In this document: piece by piece, positions 30,389 through 39,067 of the stretch
How positions within the stretch are numbered: position 1 is the stretch's first letter
Layout: each line of letters starts with the position of its first letter
DNA from: a virus
Virus record (IMG/VR): IMGVR_UViG_3300031576_000053
Location: 1 to 55,612 of that record
Strand: one strand, 5' to 3'
DNA length: 55,612 nt
Position numbers and translations under genes: made by a program
Notes under the pieces: generated by a model
Database searches by the model: none
Seen by the model: only the letters and a program-made list of their open reading frames with translations
What the model was told of the DNA's origin: nothing

Positions 30389-31705
30389 ATGTTGCACAAA
30401 GCAAAGGCACTTCGCGAGGAGCGCGCCAAAATCGCGAAGACCATCAGCGACAACCTCGACCTCATCCAGAAGGACGAGACCGAGGAGGCGCGCAGGCAGG
30501 AGCTGATCGAGAAGAACGAACAGCTTTGGAAGGAAGTCGAGACCAAGAAGCGCGTGATCGACCAGATCGAGCGCCAGGCGGATCTCGAATCCGAGCTGAA
30601 CGACCGCAAGGGTCATCTCCAGCCCAATCCGAACCTCTCGGACGATCCGAAGGAGCGCAAGGAGCAGCAGAAGCTCGCCGTCGAGGCGTACATGCGCTTC
30701 GGCGCCGAGGGGCTCTCGGAGGAGGGGCGGGCGATCATCATGCCGAACACGAACGCCGCGCGAGCGGCGATCGCGGACTGCGTGCGGTCGCTCAAGGGGA
30801 TGTCGCGCGAAGTGCGCGACCTCGCCACGACGACCTCCGGCGCGGTGCTGCCGAACGAGTATTGGGACGACATCGAGAAGTCGATGCTCGCTTTCGGCGG
30901 GATGCGGGAAATCTCCCGCACCATTCGCACCGCGACGGGGAACTCGTTCATCATGCCGACGATGAACGACACCGCCAACGCGGCGACGCTCGTCACGGAG
31001 GCCGGCACGAGCGCCGGGGTGGATCCGACGCTCTCCAGCCTGACGTTGGGCGCATTCACGTATCGCTCCCGTATCAATCTTTCGCGGGAGATGCTGCAGG
31101 ACGCGAGCTTCAACGTCGACGCCTGGGTGCTCGGGCCGGATGGGCTGTCGCAGCGGCTCGCGCGGGGGCTGAACACCGCCTTCACGACGGGGGACGGTTC
31201 CTCGAAGCCGCTAGGCGTGATGGTGGCGACCTCCTCGGGGCTGACGATCAACGACGGCACCGCGATCAACTACAACGACTTTGTCGACCTGGAACACGCG
31301 GTCGATCCGGTGTACCGCCGGAACGGGCGCTACATGTTCCACGACGACTTGCTCAAGTCCGCGAAGAAGATCAAGGACACGCAGAACAACCCGATCTGGA
31401 TGAGCGGGCTCACGCTGCGTGCGCCGGACACGATCCTCGGCTATCCGTACACGGTTAATCAGGACGTGGCGCAGCTCAACCCCGCGGGCGGGGCGGGCGC
31501 GGCCGGCGACAAGGTGATGGCGTTCGGGGACTTCACGAAGTACATCATCCGCGACGTGGTCGGGGACGGGTTCCCGGTGATCCTGCGGTTGATCGAGCGC
31601 TATGCCGAGCTCGGCCAAGTGGCGTTCCTGCTCTTCAGCCGGCACGACGGGGATCTGCTCGACGCGGGCACCGACCCGATCAAGCACGCCATCACCCCGA
31701 GCTGA
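30389..31705 (+). CDS. Major capsid protein, HK97 family
   Basis: A 438-residue protein with AAGGAG before the ATG. Residues 1-115 are a charged coiled-coil delta/scaffold domain (EERAKIAKTISDNLDLIQKD) that the protease should remove near there. The HK97 fold follows: SGAVLPNEYWDDIEKSMLAF, ATGNSFIMPTMNDTANAATL, and SRINLSREMLQDASFNVDAW near 235. An internal Gly-rich NPAGGAGAAGDKVMAFGDF precedes the final domain. Confidence 0.94.
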   Translation: MLHKAKALREERAKIAKTISDNLDLIQKDETEEARRQELIEKNEQLWKEVETKKRVIDQIERQADLESELNDRKGHLQPNPNLSDDPKERKEQQKLAVEAYMRFGAEGLSEEGRAIIMPNTNAARAAIADCVRSLKGMSREVRDLATTTSGAVLPNEYWDDIEKSMLAFGGMREISRTIRTATGNSFIMPTMNDTANAATLVTEAGTSAGVDPTLSSLTLGAFTYRSRINLSREMLQDASFNVDAWVLGPDGLSQRLARGLNTAFTTGDGSSKPLGVMVATSSGLTINDGTAINYNDFVDLEHAVDPVYRRNGRYMFHDDLLKSAKKIKDTQNNPIWMSGLTLRAPDTILGYPYTVNQDVAQLNPAGGAGAAGDKVMAFGDFTKYIIRDVVGDGFPVILRLIERYAELGQVAFLLFSRHDGDLLDAGTDPIKHAITPS

Positions 31706-31760
31706 CGAAGGCGTAGCACCGCCGTCGCCCGTTTCCTCCTCCTGAGGGCGAGGCGGTTTT

Positions 31761-31788
31761 GCCCCGGCTTACGGGCCGGGGCTTTTTT
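31761..31788 (+). terminator. Rho-independent terminator after the capsid gene
   Basis: Perfect 8-bp stem GCCCCGGC/GCCGGGGC, loop TTACGG, followed by six T residues (31783-31788). Another hairpin (GTCGCCC ... GGGCGAGGC) precedes it. Expected to enrich capsid mRNA relative to downstream genes. Confidence 0.8.
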
Positions 31789-31835
31789 CAGAGGGCAGGT
31801 TTGCGCCTGTCCTCCGAAAAAGGAGCTGTGAGATC

Positions 31836-32069
31836 ATGCGCATCCGCTTCAAATCCAGCGTTGCCGGGCCGCTCTGCACCTACCGGCCGGGCGAGGAGAT
31901 CGAGCACCAGGACGAGGCGCAATGCGTCCGTTGGATCAAGGCCGGGGTGGCAGAGCCGGTCAAGGTCCGGGCCGCCGAGACGGGCGTCGCGCGCGCGCCG
32001 GAGGACACGACCCTCCACCTGCCGCGCGGGAAGCGGTACGTCCCGCGGGCGAAGCGACCGGCGGGCTGA
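31836..32069 (+). CDS. Small protein following the capsid gene
   Basis: A 77-residue basic protein with a good ribosome site (AAGGAG). FKSSVAGPLCTYRPGEEIEH and CVRWIKAGVAEPVK recall the small proteins found between capsid and connector genes in many HK97-like phages, of unknown function. The C-terminal 20 residues are Arg/Lys/Pro-rich. Confidence 0.65.
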   Translation: MRIRFKSSVAGPLCTYRPGEEIEHQDEAQCVRWIKAGVAEPVKVRAAETGVARAPEDTTLHLPRGKRYVPRAKRPAG

Positions 32070-32071
32070 GA

Positions 32072-32701
32072 GTGGGACCGTACTCGCTCGTCCTGCTCGA
32101 CGGCCCTTCCGAGGAGCCGGTGACCCGCGCCGAGGCGAAAGCGCACCTCGGGGTCGAGCACTCGAACGACGACGCGATGATCGACGCGCTGATCGAGGCC
32201 GCGCGCCAGGCCTGCGAGGTCGAGACGGGGCGGCAATTCTGCCTCGCGCGCCGGGAGATGCGCCTGGACGCCTTCCCGACCGCGGGGAACCAGCAGATCA
32301 CGGTGCCGCGCCCGCCGCTCTGGACGCTGGAGAAGATCGAGTACATCAACGCCGACGGGAACCTGACGGCGCTCGGGCCGACGGAGTATATCGTGGACAA
32401 GAGCTCTGAGCCCGGGCGGGTCCGGCCGACGTTCGACAAGAGCTGGCCGAGCGCGCGCGATGAGATCGGGGCGGTGCGCGTTACCTTCCTCGCCGGGTAC
32501 ACGCCCCACGAAGTCGGGAGCCCGACGGACTACGCGCGCAACGTCCCGAAGGCGCTCAAGCAGGCCGTGCTGCTGACGGTCGGGGATCTCTACATGAACC
32601 GCGAGAACGTGAACATCGGCAATATCACCAGCGAGCTGCCCGGCACGGCGAAGATGTTGCTCTGGCACCATCGCGTAGTGAACTACGACCTCACGGCCTG
32701 A
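32072..32701 (+). CDS. Head-tail connector, gp6-like
   Basis: A 209-residue protein from GTG 32072, three bases after the previous stop. PVTRAEAKAHLGVEHSNDDA, then MIDALIEAARQACEVETGRQ and the C-terminal PKALKQAVLLTVGDLYMNRE are the standard signature of HK97 gp6-type adaptors, which bind under the portal to form the first ring of the neck. Confidence 0.9.
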   Translation: MGPYSLVLLDGPSEEPVTRAEAKAHLGVEHSNDDAMIDALIEAARQACEVETGRQFCLARREMRLDAFPTAGNQQITVPRPPLWTLEKIEYINADGNLTALGPTEYIVDKSSEPGRVRPTFDKSWPSARDEIGAVRVTFLAGYTPHEVGSPTDYARNVPKALKQAVLLTVGDLYMNRENVNIGNITSELPGTAKMLLWHHRVVNYDLTA

Positions 32702-32704
32702 GCG

Positions 32705-33040
32705 ATGCCCGCCGGGTTGGCCGTCGGTCGCCTTCGAGAGAAGGTTACGATCCAGAGCCTGACGACTGTCCGCGACGCTCACGGCCAGCCGATCGAGACT
32801 TGGGGCACGTTCGCGGCGTGGCGCTGCGAGATCGCTCCGATTCGCGGGCGGGAATTCTTCGCGGCGCGGCAGTTCCAGGCCGAGACGACACACAAGCTCA
32901 CGGGGCACTGGATCAGCGGCGTGCTGCCGACGATGCGGATCTCGCATGGCAGCCGGATCTTCCGGATCGAGGCCGTGATCAACGTCGGGGAGAGGAACCG
33001 CGTGCTTGAGTTGATGTGCGCAGAAACGCTTGGCGGATGA
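32705..33040 (+). CDS. Head-tail joining protein (SPP1 gp16 / HK97 gp7-type)
   Basis: A 111-residue protein. VGRLREKVTIQSLTTVRDAH, ETWGTFAAWRCEIAPIRGRE and MRISHGSRIFRIEAVIN match the phage head-tail stopper family. The next gene begins with ATG 33037, overlapping its stop. Normally the gp10-like gene comes next; here the glycan cassette starts instead. Confidence 0.88.
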   Translation: MPAGLAVGRLREKVTIQSLTTVRDAHGQPIETWGTFAAWRCEIAPIRGREFFAARQFQAETTHKLTGHWISGVLPTMRISHGSRIFRIEAVINVGERNRVLELMCAETLGG

Positions 33041-33771
33041 AATTGCCGTTTGGGAACGTCGAGCCGGAGTGGGCCGGGGCGACGGTTGCGATCATCGGCG
33101 GGGGGCCGAGCCTGACGCAAGAACAGGTGACGGTCTGCCGCGGGCGGTGCCGCGTGATCGCGGTCAACACGTCCTACCTGCTCGCGCCGTGGGCCGACGC
33201 CCTGTATTTTTGCGACGAAGCGTGGTACGGCTGGCATCGCGAGGCAAAGGCGTTCCGCCGGTTCGCGGGGATAAAGGTGGCGCTCGCAAACGCGCGCACC
33301 ACGTACTCGGAGCGTGGAGTCTTGAACGGCGACCCGGCGATCAGGGTGCTGCGAAACTATGGAGGGCCGCCGGAGTTCGTGGGGCTGTGCGAGAACCGCG
33401 ACGGCGTCTACACGGGGAGGAACAGCGGCAACCAGGCGATCCAGCTCGCCGCGCACCTGGGGGCGAGGCGCGTCCTGCTGCTCGGGTTCGATATGCGCGC
33501 CCAGGGCGCGAAGACGCACTGGCACATGGCGCACAAGCGCCCGACGGACCCGAATGACTTCAATCAGATGCTCACGTGGTTCGCGCCGCTCGTCGAGCCC
33601 TGCCGCAAGCGCGGGATTGAGGTCGTTAACTGCACGCCGGGGAGCGCGGTCGAGTGCTTCCCGAGGGCGACGATAAACGATGCCTTGGCGGCTGACGAGA
33701 GCGAGCGCGCCGGGGAGCGCGCGCGTCGGGAGGTGAATCAGAAGCAGGAATACTTTTTCCGCACGTCTTGA
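33037..33771 (+). CDS. DUF115-like Rossmann protein, start of the glycan cassette
   Basis: A 244-residue protein. The N-terminal GATVAIIGGGPSLTQEQV is a Gly-rich nucleotide-binding turn, and ADALYFCDEAWYGWHREAK, GVYTGRNSGNQAIQLAAHLG and VLLLGFDMRAQ follow. This pattern is seen in DUF115-type proteins linked to sugar transfer (motility-associated glycosylation) and in phage genes of unknown role. It overlaps genes on both sides. Probably in the glycan pathway. Confidence 0.68.
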   Translation: MKLPFGNVEPEWAGATVAIIGGGPSLTQEQVTVCRGRCRVIAVNTSYLLAPWADALYFCDEAWYGWHREAKAFRRFAGIKVALANARTTYSERGVLNGDPAIRVLRNYGGPPEFVGLCENRDGVYTGRNSGNQAIQLAAHLGARRVLLLGFDMRAQGAKTHWHMAHKRPTDPNDFNQMLTWFAPLVEPCRKRGIEVVNCTPGSAVECFPRATINDALAADESERAGERARREVNQKQEYFFRTS

Positions 33772-34580
33772 TGGCCCGCGCATGGTGCCTGATCCGCGAG
33801 CAGGTCCACTATAGGCGGGAAGCGTTCCTCCAAGGGCTCGCCGCCGCCGGATATGAGATAGCTCAGAGCGCGCGCGAGGAGGGGAATCCGAACTTCTCTC
33901 GCTCCGGCGCGGGCGACGTGCTGGTGATCTGGAACCGTTATGGGCACTACGAGGATTGGGCGCGGGAGTTCGAGCGCCGCAGCGGACGGGTGCTGGTGGC
34001 GGAGAACGGCTACCTCGGGGACGATTCGAACGGGCGGCAGCACTACGCCCTCGCCGTCGGGCAGCATAACGGCGGCGGGCGCTGGCACGTCGGGGGGCCG
34101 GAACGGTGGCGGGCGCTCGGGATCGGACTAAAGCCCTGGAGGACCGATGGCGGGCACATCCTGATCTGCCCGCAGCGTGGGATCGGCCCCAAGGACTACG
34201 TGCAGCGCGCGAACTGGCAGCACAGGCTCGCCGACCGGCTGAAGGGCGTTACCAAGCGTCCGGTGCGTATCAGGCCGCACCCGGGGAACGTGCCGCAGGC
34301 CGAGGCTCGGGCGTCGCTCGCCCGCGACCTGGATGGCTGTTGGGCGATGGTGACGTGGGCCTCGGGCGCGGGGATTCACGCGCTGGTCGCCGGAGTGCCG
34401 GTGTTCTATGAGGCGCCGTACTGGATCCTTGCCGGGGCGGGGGAACGCAGCGTTCTGGACATCGATAATCCGCACTACCTCGCGCGGGAGGAAGCGTTCG
34501 TAAAGTTGTCGTGGGCTCAGTGGACGCTCGCTGAGCTGGCGACCGGAGAGCCTTTTCGCCTTCTTGCCGCGTTGCCGTGA
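33771..34580 (+). CDS. GT-B-like sugar-transfer protein, paralog 1
   Basis: A 269-residue protein. ATG 33771 overlaps the preceding stop (TGATG). VLVAENGYLGDD is followed later by VRIRPHPGN and WAMVTWASGAGIHALVAGVP, the 'S-G-x-x-x-A-L--G-PV' element used by GT-B and capsule-type transferases to bind the donor. The next three genes share this plan, so they form a tandem family. Donor and acceptor unknown. Confidence 0.65.
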   Translation: MARAWCLIREQVHYRREAFLQGLAAAGYEIAQSAREEGNPNFSRSGAGDVLVIWNRYGHYEDWAREFERRSGRVLVAENGYLGDDSNGRQHYALAVGQHNGGGRWHVGGPERWRALGIGLKPWRTDGGHILICPQRGIGPKDYVQRANWQHRLADRLKGVTKRPVRIRPHPGNVPQAEARASLARDLDGCWAMVTWASGAGIHALVAGVPVFYEAPYWILAGAGERSVLDIDNPHYLAREEAFVKLSWAQWTLAELATGEPFRLLAALP

Positions 34581-35419
34581 AGTTCGTCTTCTACCGTAGC
34601 CAGACGGGCCGCTCAAGGATGATCCTCGGTGCGGTCAAGGAGGGCCTTGCGAAGCTGGGACATGGCATCGTCGAGGTCCACGAGAGCGAGTACCGCGGGG
34701 TCGAGGCGGATGTGGCCGTTCACTACGGCCTCTGGGGTAATCTGCGGCGCATCCAGCAGGAGTACGCGGCGGCGGCGAAGTCCGTCTTGATCGACCTCGG
34801 GTATTGGGGCCGGGTCGAGGGCGGGAAGCTCGCCGGCTACCACCGCATCGCGGTGAACGCGCGGCACGCGACGGGTTACTTTCAGCGCTTCAGGCACTCG
34901 CCGGACCGCTTCCGGCGCTTCGGGATCGAGCCGAGGCCATTCCGTCGCGACGGGGGCCACGTGCTGCTCTGCGGCATGAGCGGTAAGGCGGCATGGGTCT
35001 ACGGGCTCGAGCCGCAGCAGTGGGAGCGGGCGGCAATCGCGCGGCTGCGGGCGCATACCGCACGCGCGATCCGCTACCGGCCGAAGGACTCCTGGAAGGA
35101 CGCGAGCCAGCTTGAGGGAGCAGCGTTCCACCAGGAGCGCGTGGACATCGGCGCGCACCTCGCGGGCGCTTGGGCGGTGGTGACGCACCACGGGAATACG
35201 GCGCTCGACGCGCTAATAGCTGGCGTGCCTGCTTTTTGTGAAGAGGGGCTCGCCTCGGCGCTCGCAAAACCGGCGCTAGAGGAGATTGAGTCTCCGTTCT
35301 ACCCGGACGAGGGCGCGCGCGACCGGCTGCTCTGGGACGCGGCCTGGACGCAGTGGCGGCCGTGCGAGATGGCGGACGGCTCGGCGTTTCGCTACCTGTT
35401 CGAGGAAGGGTTGCTTTGA
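34577..35419 (+). CDS. GT-B-like sugar-transfer protein, paralog 2
   Basis: A 280-residue protein. It begins KFVFYRSQTGRSRMILGAVK, has FRRFGIEPRPFRRDGGHVLL midway, then IRYRPKDSW, and AWAVVTHHGNTALDALIAGV near 215. Each piece has a counterpart in paralogs 1, 3 and 4. It ends with a Trp-rich WTQWRPCEMADGSAFRYLF, also shared. Its ATG overlaps the preceding stop. Confidence 0.65.
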   Translation: MKFVFYRSQTGRSRMILGAVKEGLAKLGHGIVEVHESEYRGVEADVAVHYGLWGNLRRIQQEYAAAAKSVLIDLGYWGRVEGGKLAGYHRIAVNARHATGYFQRFRHSPDRFRRFGIEPRPFRRDGGHVLLCGMSGKAAWVYGLEPQQWERAAIARLRAHTARAIRYRPKDSWKDASQLEGAAFHQERVDIGAHLAGAWAVVTHHGNTALDALIAGVPAFCEEGLASALAKPALEEIESPFYPDEGARDRLLWDAAWTQWRPCEMADGSAFRYLFEEGLL

Positions 35420-35478
35420 AATTCCAAGGTATCGTGCGCGAGGCTCAAAAGCGTGAAGCGCTATGGAGTGGAGTTTGA
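35416..35478 (+). CDS. 20-residue micro-ORF bridging two paralogs
   Basis: Reads MKFQGIVREAQKREALWSGV. TTG 35416 overlaps the previous stop and its TGA overlaps the next TTG, giving TTGA at both ends. Its first residues resemble the KFVF/KLAF starts of the flanking genes. It may be a translational bridge rather than a working peptide. Confidence 0.35.
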   Translation: MKFQGIVREAQKREALWSGV

Positions 35479-36320
35479 AGCTCGCGTTCTACGCGTCTGA
35501 CGGAGAGGGCGATAAATTGCTCGTCGCGGCGGTGATGGCCGGTGCCGCGCGCCACGGCGATGAGGCGAGATACATCCCGTGGCCGAGCTACGATGGCGTG
35601 ATCGCGGAGGCGGACGCCGTGGCGTGTTACGGCGTGCGGGCGTCTACCCGCATCATCACCGACGCCTATCGGCGCGCGGGGAAGCGCTCGCTTTACTTTG
35701 ATAAAGGCACGTGGGGTCGCGGCATCTATACGCGGGTCGCCGTAGACGCGTGGCAGCCAACAGCGTATTTCCGATGCGGACGACCGAGCGATCGGCTGGA
35801 GAAGTCCGGCATCGTACTGAAGCCGTGGCGCGGCGCGGCTGGTGCGAAGATCATCTTCGCGGCGACGACGCAAACCTGGCTCGATTTTTATGACATCGGG
35901 CATGGGCGCAGGCTCGACGAGCTGATGATCGGAATGCTCGCTGGCTTGGAACCGGGCATTGTCGTTTACCGCCCGAGGCCGGCCTACGCGAGGAAACACC
36001 CGGAGCTCTGCGGACCCATCGCTGGGGCGGAGCTCTCGGACCCGACGCAACCGCTGGCCGAAGCGCTCGCCGACTGTATGCTGCTCGTGACAATCGGCTC
36101 GAATACGGCGGTAGAGGCGCTCGCTGCAGGAGTCTCGGTGCTCGTGCTAGGGGACAATCCGTGTCGATTGCTCAACTGGCGATCCGTGGATGTAGAACGC
36201 GAACGGCCTCAGTTCTTCGCGGACCTCGCGTGGTGCCAGTGGAAGCTCGATGAGTACCTCTCCGGTGAAGCGTGGGCGGACATCAAGGAAACGATGAAAC
36301 GGACGGTGCAATGCGTGTAA
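35475..36320 (+). CDS. GT-B-like sugar-transfer protein, paralog 3
   Basis: A 281-residue protein from TTG 35475, which aligns KLAFYASDGEG with the starts of paralogs 2 and 4; ATG 35463 is the alternative. It shares VDAWQPTAYFRCGRPSDRLE with paralog 4 and ends its core with LLVTIGSNTAVEALAAGVSV. VVYRPRPAYARKHPELC matches the acceptor-side element of the family. Confidence 0.65.
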   Translation: MKLAFYASDGEGDKLLVAAVMAGAARHGDEARYIPWPSYDGVIAEADAVACYGVRASTRIITDAYRRAGKRSLYFDKGTWGRGIYTRVAVDAWQPTAYFRCGRPSDRLEKSGIVLKPWRGAAGAKIIFAATTQTWLDFYDIGHGRRLDELMIGMLAGLEPGIVVYRPRPAYARKHPELCGPIAGAELSDPTQPLAEALADCMLLVTIGSNTAVEALAAGVSVLVLGDNPCRLLNWRSVDVERERPQFFADLAWCQWKLDEYLSGEAWADIKETMKRTVQCV

Positions 36321-37765
36321 TTTTTTGGGTAGCGGAGAAGGACAGAAATTACGGCTTGGCGGAGGCCGTTGCGGAGAGCGCGAAGGTACACGGCGACGAG
36401 GTCGAGATCGTGCCGCAGCGCATGTTCCAGGGCGTGCGCGGCGACGCGGACGCCGGGGCGTGCCTCGGCGTCAAGCGCGCCGGCAAGCGCCTGCTTCATG
36501 CACACCTGCAGGCTGGGCGTCATTTTCTGTATTTCGACAAGTCGTATTTTGACAGGGCGAATTACGTGCGCGTCTCCGTGGACGCCTGGCAGCCAACGGC
36601 GTACTACAGGCAGCAGCGCCCGGCTGATCGCTTCGAGCGCTTTAGGCTGACGATCGAGCCGCGCTGCGGCGGCGGCAAGGAGATCCTGTTCGCCGGGTCT
36701 TCGCAGAAGTACGCGAATTTCCACGACCTCGGCGACGCGACGGAGTACGCGGGGCGCGTCGTGCGGCGTCTGAAGAAGTCGATGAAAGTCCACGAGCGGC
36801 CTATCGTCTACCGGCCAAAGCCGAGCTGGGTCGCGCACCACCCCGAGGAGTGCAAACCGATCGAAGGGACGCGCTTCTCCGCGCCCGGGACGCCGATACG
36901 TGAAGAGTTGAAAAACTGCCATCTGCTCGTGACGCATGGCTCGAACGCCGCCGTGGACGCGCTCCTCGCCGGGGTTCCGGTGATGGCGCTTGGCTCGGGG
37001 ATCTTTAACCGGATGTCGATGGGCGAGCGCTACGATCTGATCGAGAACCCATTCTTTCCTACCGATGAAGAGCGGCGGCAGTTTTTCTATGACTTGGCGT
37101 ATTGCCAGTGGACGCTTGACGAGTTCCGCTCGGGCGAGGCGTGGGCGGACCTGCGCGGCACGTTCGCGAAGCTCGGGCCGGTCCAAGGGGCCGTCGGCAT
37201 GGAGGAGAGCAATAGCCTCGCCCATGTCGTGGGCCTGTACCGCAAGATGCACGAGCACCCGAAGTATTTCCGGGGCCGCGAGGCGCATAAGCACTTCTCC
37301 AAGATCGGGCGGCTGGTGCTCGCGCACGGCGCGAAGTCCATCCTCGACTACGGCTGCGGCAAGGGCGAGCAGTACGGGCCACCGATCAGTTTGCAGGAGG
37401 CGTGGGGCGTGGAGGTCGCCTGCTACGACCCTGGCGTGCCGCGCTTCGAGAAGATGCCAGAGGGGGCCTTCGACGGCGTGATCTGCTGCGACGTGATGGA
37501 GCACATCCCGGAGCCGCACGTCGGAGAGATTCTGCGCGATATTCTCTGCCGCGCCCGCAAATTCGCGTTCCTCTCGATTGCTACGATGCCGGCCTCAAAG
37601 ACGTTGCCGGACGGGCGAAACTGCCATCTGACGGTGCGACCGGAGGCATGGTGGCGCGAGCAGATCCAGGCCGCGCGCGTCGCGGTAGGAGCTGCGGAAC
37701 TCCAGATCGAGGCGGCGATCTACAACGCGCCGGTCGCGCCACCTGAAAAGGAGGATGACGATTGA
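36311..37765 (+). CDS. GT-B-like sugar-transfer domain fused to a SAM methyltransferase
   Basis: A 484-residue fusion from ATG 36311. Residues 1-290 are paralog 4 (VSVDAWQPTAYYRQQRPADR; CHLLVTHGSNAAVDALLAGV). Residues about 310-484 are an AdoMet methyltransferase: LDYGCGKGEQYGPP is motif I, and GVICCDVMEHIPE follows. The methyltransferase half is duplicated as the next, separate gene. The fusion implies transfer of a sugar and methylation of the same product. Confidence 0.75.
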   Translation: MRVIFWVAEKDRNYGLAEAVAESAKVHGDEVEIVPQRMFQGVRGDADAGACLGVKRAGKRLLHAHLQAGRHFLYFDKSYFDRANYVRVSVDAWQPTAYYRQQRPADRFERFRLTIEPRCGGGKEILFAGSSQKYANFHDLGDATEYAGRVVRRLKKSMKVHERPIVYRPKPSWVAHHPEECKPIEGTRFSAPGTPIREELKNCHLLVTHGSNAAVDALLAGVPVMALGSGIFNRMSMGERYDLIENPFFPTDEERRQFFYDLAYCQWTLDEFRSGEAWADLRGTFAKLGPVQGAVGMEESNSLAHVVGLYRKMHEHPKYFRGREAHKHFSKIGRLVLAHGAKSILDYGCGKGEQYGPPISLQEAWGVEVACYDPGVPRFEKMPEGAFDGVICCDVMEHIPEPHVGEILRDILCRARKFAFLSIATMPASKTLPDGRNCHLTVRPEAWWREQIQAARVAVGAAELQIEAAIYNAPVAPPEKEDDD

Positions 37766-38313
37766 CGCTGGAGGAGCTTCACCAGCTTTATCGCCGCACG
37801 CACGAGCAGAATCCGAAGCGCTTTCTCGGCTACACGACGAAGCTCTATGTCGAGCCAATCAAGAGGCTCATCGAGGAGACGGAAGCGACCTCGCTCCTCG
37901 ACTATGGCAGCGGGAAGGGCGCTCAATATCTCGGTGGTCGCCGAGTGCATGAGCGCTGGGGCGGGCTGCTCCCTTGGTGTTACGACCCTGGCGTCATCGG
38001 ATTGAACGAGAGACCGCAGCGCAAGTTCGACGGCATGATCTGCTGCGACGTGATGGAGCACATCCCGGAGGAATTGCTCGCCGAGGTCATCGCCGATGTG
38101 TTCTCGTTCGCGGAGCGGTTCGTTTTGCTCGGCATTGCCACCGTGCCATCGCACAAGGTGACGGCGGACGGACGCGGCTCGCACCTTACCGTCAGACCGC
38201 CGGATTGGTGGATGTCGGTCATTGACAGGATGCTCCCGCCCCGATGCGCGCTTCCGCCGTTTCGGTGGGAGGCGTGGTTCACGGATGAATCGAAGATCGC
38301 GAGGAAAGGATGA
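37762..38313 (+). CDS. SAM methyltransferase, copy of the preceding fused domain
   Basis: A 183-residue protein. TTG 37762 overlaps the preceding stop (TTGA). LLDYGSGKGAQYLGG is motif I, with WCYDPGVIG and GMICCDVMEHIPEELL matching the fused copy closely, then GSHLTVRPPDWW. A probable small-molecule or glycan O-methyltransferase. The ribosome-site run AAGGAGGATGACGA before it recurs before the gene at 38360. Confidence 0.75.
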   Translation: MTLEELHQLYRRTHEQNPKRFLGYTTKLYVEPIKRLIEETEATSLLDYGSGKGAQYLGGRRVHERWGGLLPWCYDPGVIGLNERPQRKFDGMICCDVMEHIPEELLAEVIADVFSFAERFVLLGIATVPSHKVTADGRGSHLTVRPPDWWMSVIDRMLPPRCALPPFRWEAWFTDESKIARKG

Positions 38314-38360
38314 TTCGGCTTTTCAACGGCTGGAAGGCGCTCAAGGAGGATGACGACTGA
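38310..38360 (+). CDS. 16-residue leader-like micro-ORF
   Basis: MIRLFNGWKALKEDDD. Start overlaps the preceding stop and TGA overlaps ATG 38360. Its LKEDDD codons contain the next gene's ribosome site AAGGAGG, as do the codons for the EKEDDD end of the fused transferase. Likely only a coupling device. Confidence 0.35.
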   Translation: MIRLFNGWKALKEDDD

Positions 38361-39067
38361 TGGACAAGTTGCGCGTTTTCATCGGCTATGATGCCGATGA
38401 GACGGTGGCGCTGCACGTGCTCTCGCACTCCATCATGAGGCACGCGCGCGCCCCGGTTGCGATCACGCCGCTGTGCCTGGGCCAAGTGCCGATGACGCGG
38501 GAGCGGGCCGAATATCAGAGCACGGACTTCTCGTTCTCCAGGTTCCTAGTTCCGTATCTGTGCGGCTACGATGGGCGGGCAATCTTCATGGATTGCGACA
38601 TGCTCGCGCGCGCGGACCTCGCGGAGCTGCTGGCGCTGCACGACCCGTACCGCGCCGTCTCGGTGGTTAAGCACGAGTACGCGCCCAAGCCGGGGGACAA
38701 GTTCCTCGGCTACAAGCAGTCGCTCTACGGCAAAAAGAATTGGTCCAGCGTGATGATCTTTGAGAACGCGCTTTGCCGGGCGCTGACGCCGCACGTCGTG
38801 AACACGGCGAGCGGCCTGTTCCTTCATCAGTTCAAGTGGCTGCAGGACGACTCGATGATCGGCGCGCTGCCGGTCGAATGGAACCACCTCGTCGGGGAGT
38901 ATGAGCCGAACCCGAGCGCGAAGATGGTGCATTTCACGCTCGGCACGCCATGTTTCGCGGCCTACGCGAACTGCGAATTTTCGGCAGAGTGGCATGAGGA
39001 AAAGAACCTGATGCTGGACTACAACAAGGCGGGGGAGTTCTCACGCAAGGCGAGGACTGGGACTTGA
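38360..39067 (+). CDS. Glycosyltransferase, GT8-like (GT-A)
   Basis: A 235-residue protein. LRVFIGYDADETVALHVLSH, FSFSRFLVPYLCGYDGRAIF, then MDCDML, the DxD metal/nucleotide-sugar site near residue 75. WSSVMIFENALC and AKMVHFTLGTPCF complete the GT8-type fold. The natural donor in this family is a UDP- or GDP-sugar. Confidence 0.82.
   Translation: MDKLRVFIGYDADETVALHVLSHSIMRHARAPVAITPLCLGQVPMTRERAEYQSTDFSFSRFLVPYLCGYDGRAIFMDCDMLARADLAELLALHDPYRAVSVVKHEYAPKPGDKFLGYKQSLYGKKNWSSVMIFENALCRALTPHVVNTASGLFLHQFKWLQDDSMIGALPVEWNHLVGEYEPNPSAKMVHFTLGTPCFAAYANCEFSAEWHEEKNLMLDYNKAGEFSRKARTGT

Noticed and set aside
31880-32947. 355-residue minus-strand frame
   Set aside because: Antisense to head-tail connector genes; biased composition.
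36209-37519. 436-residue minus-strand frame
   Set aside because: Antisense shadow of the fused transferase-methyltransferase.
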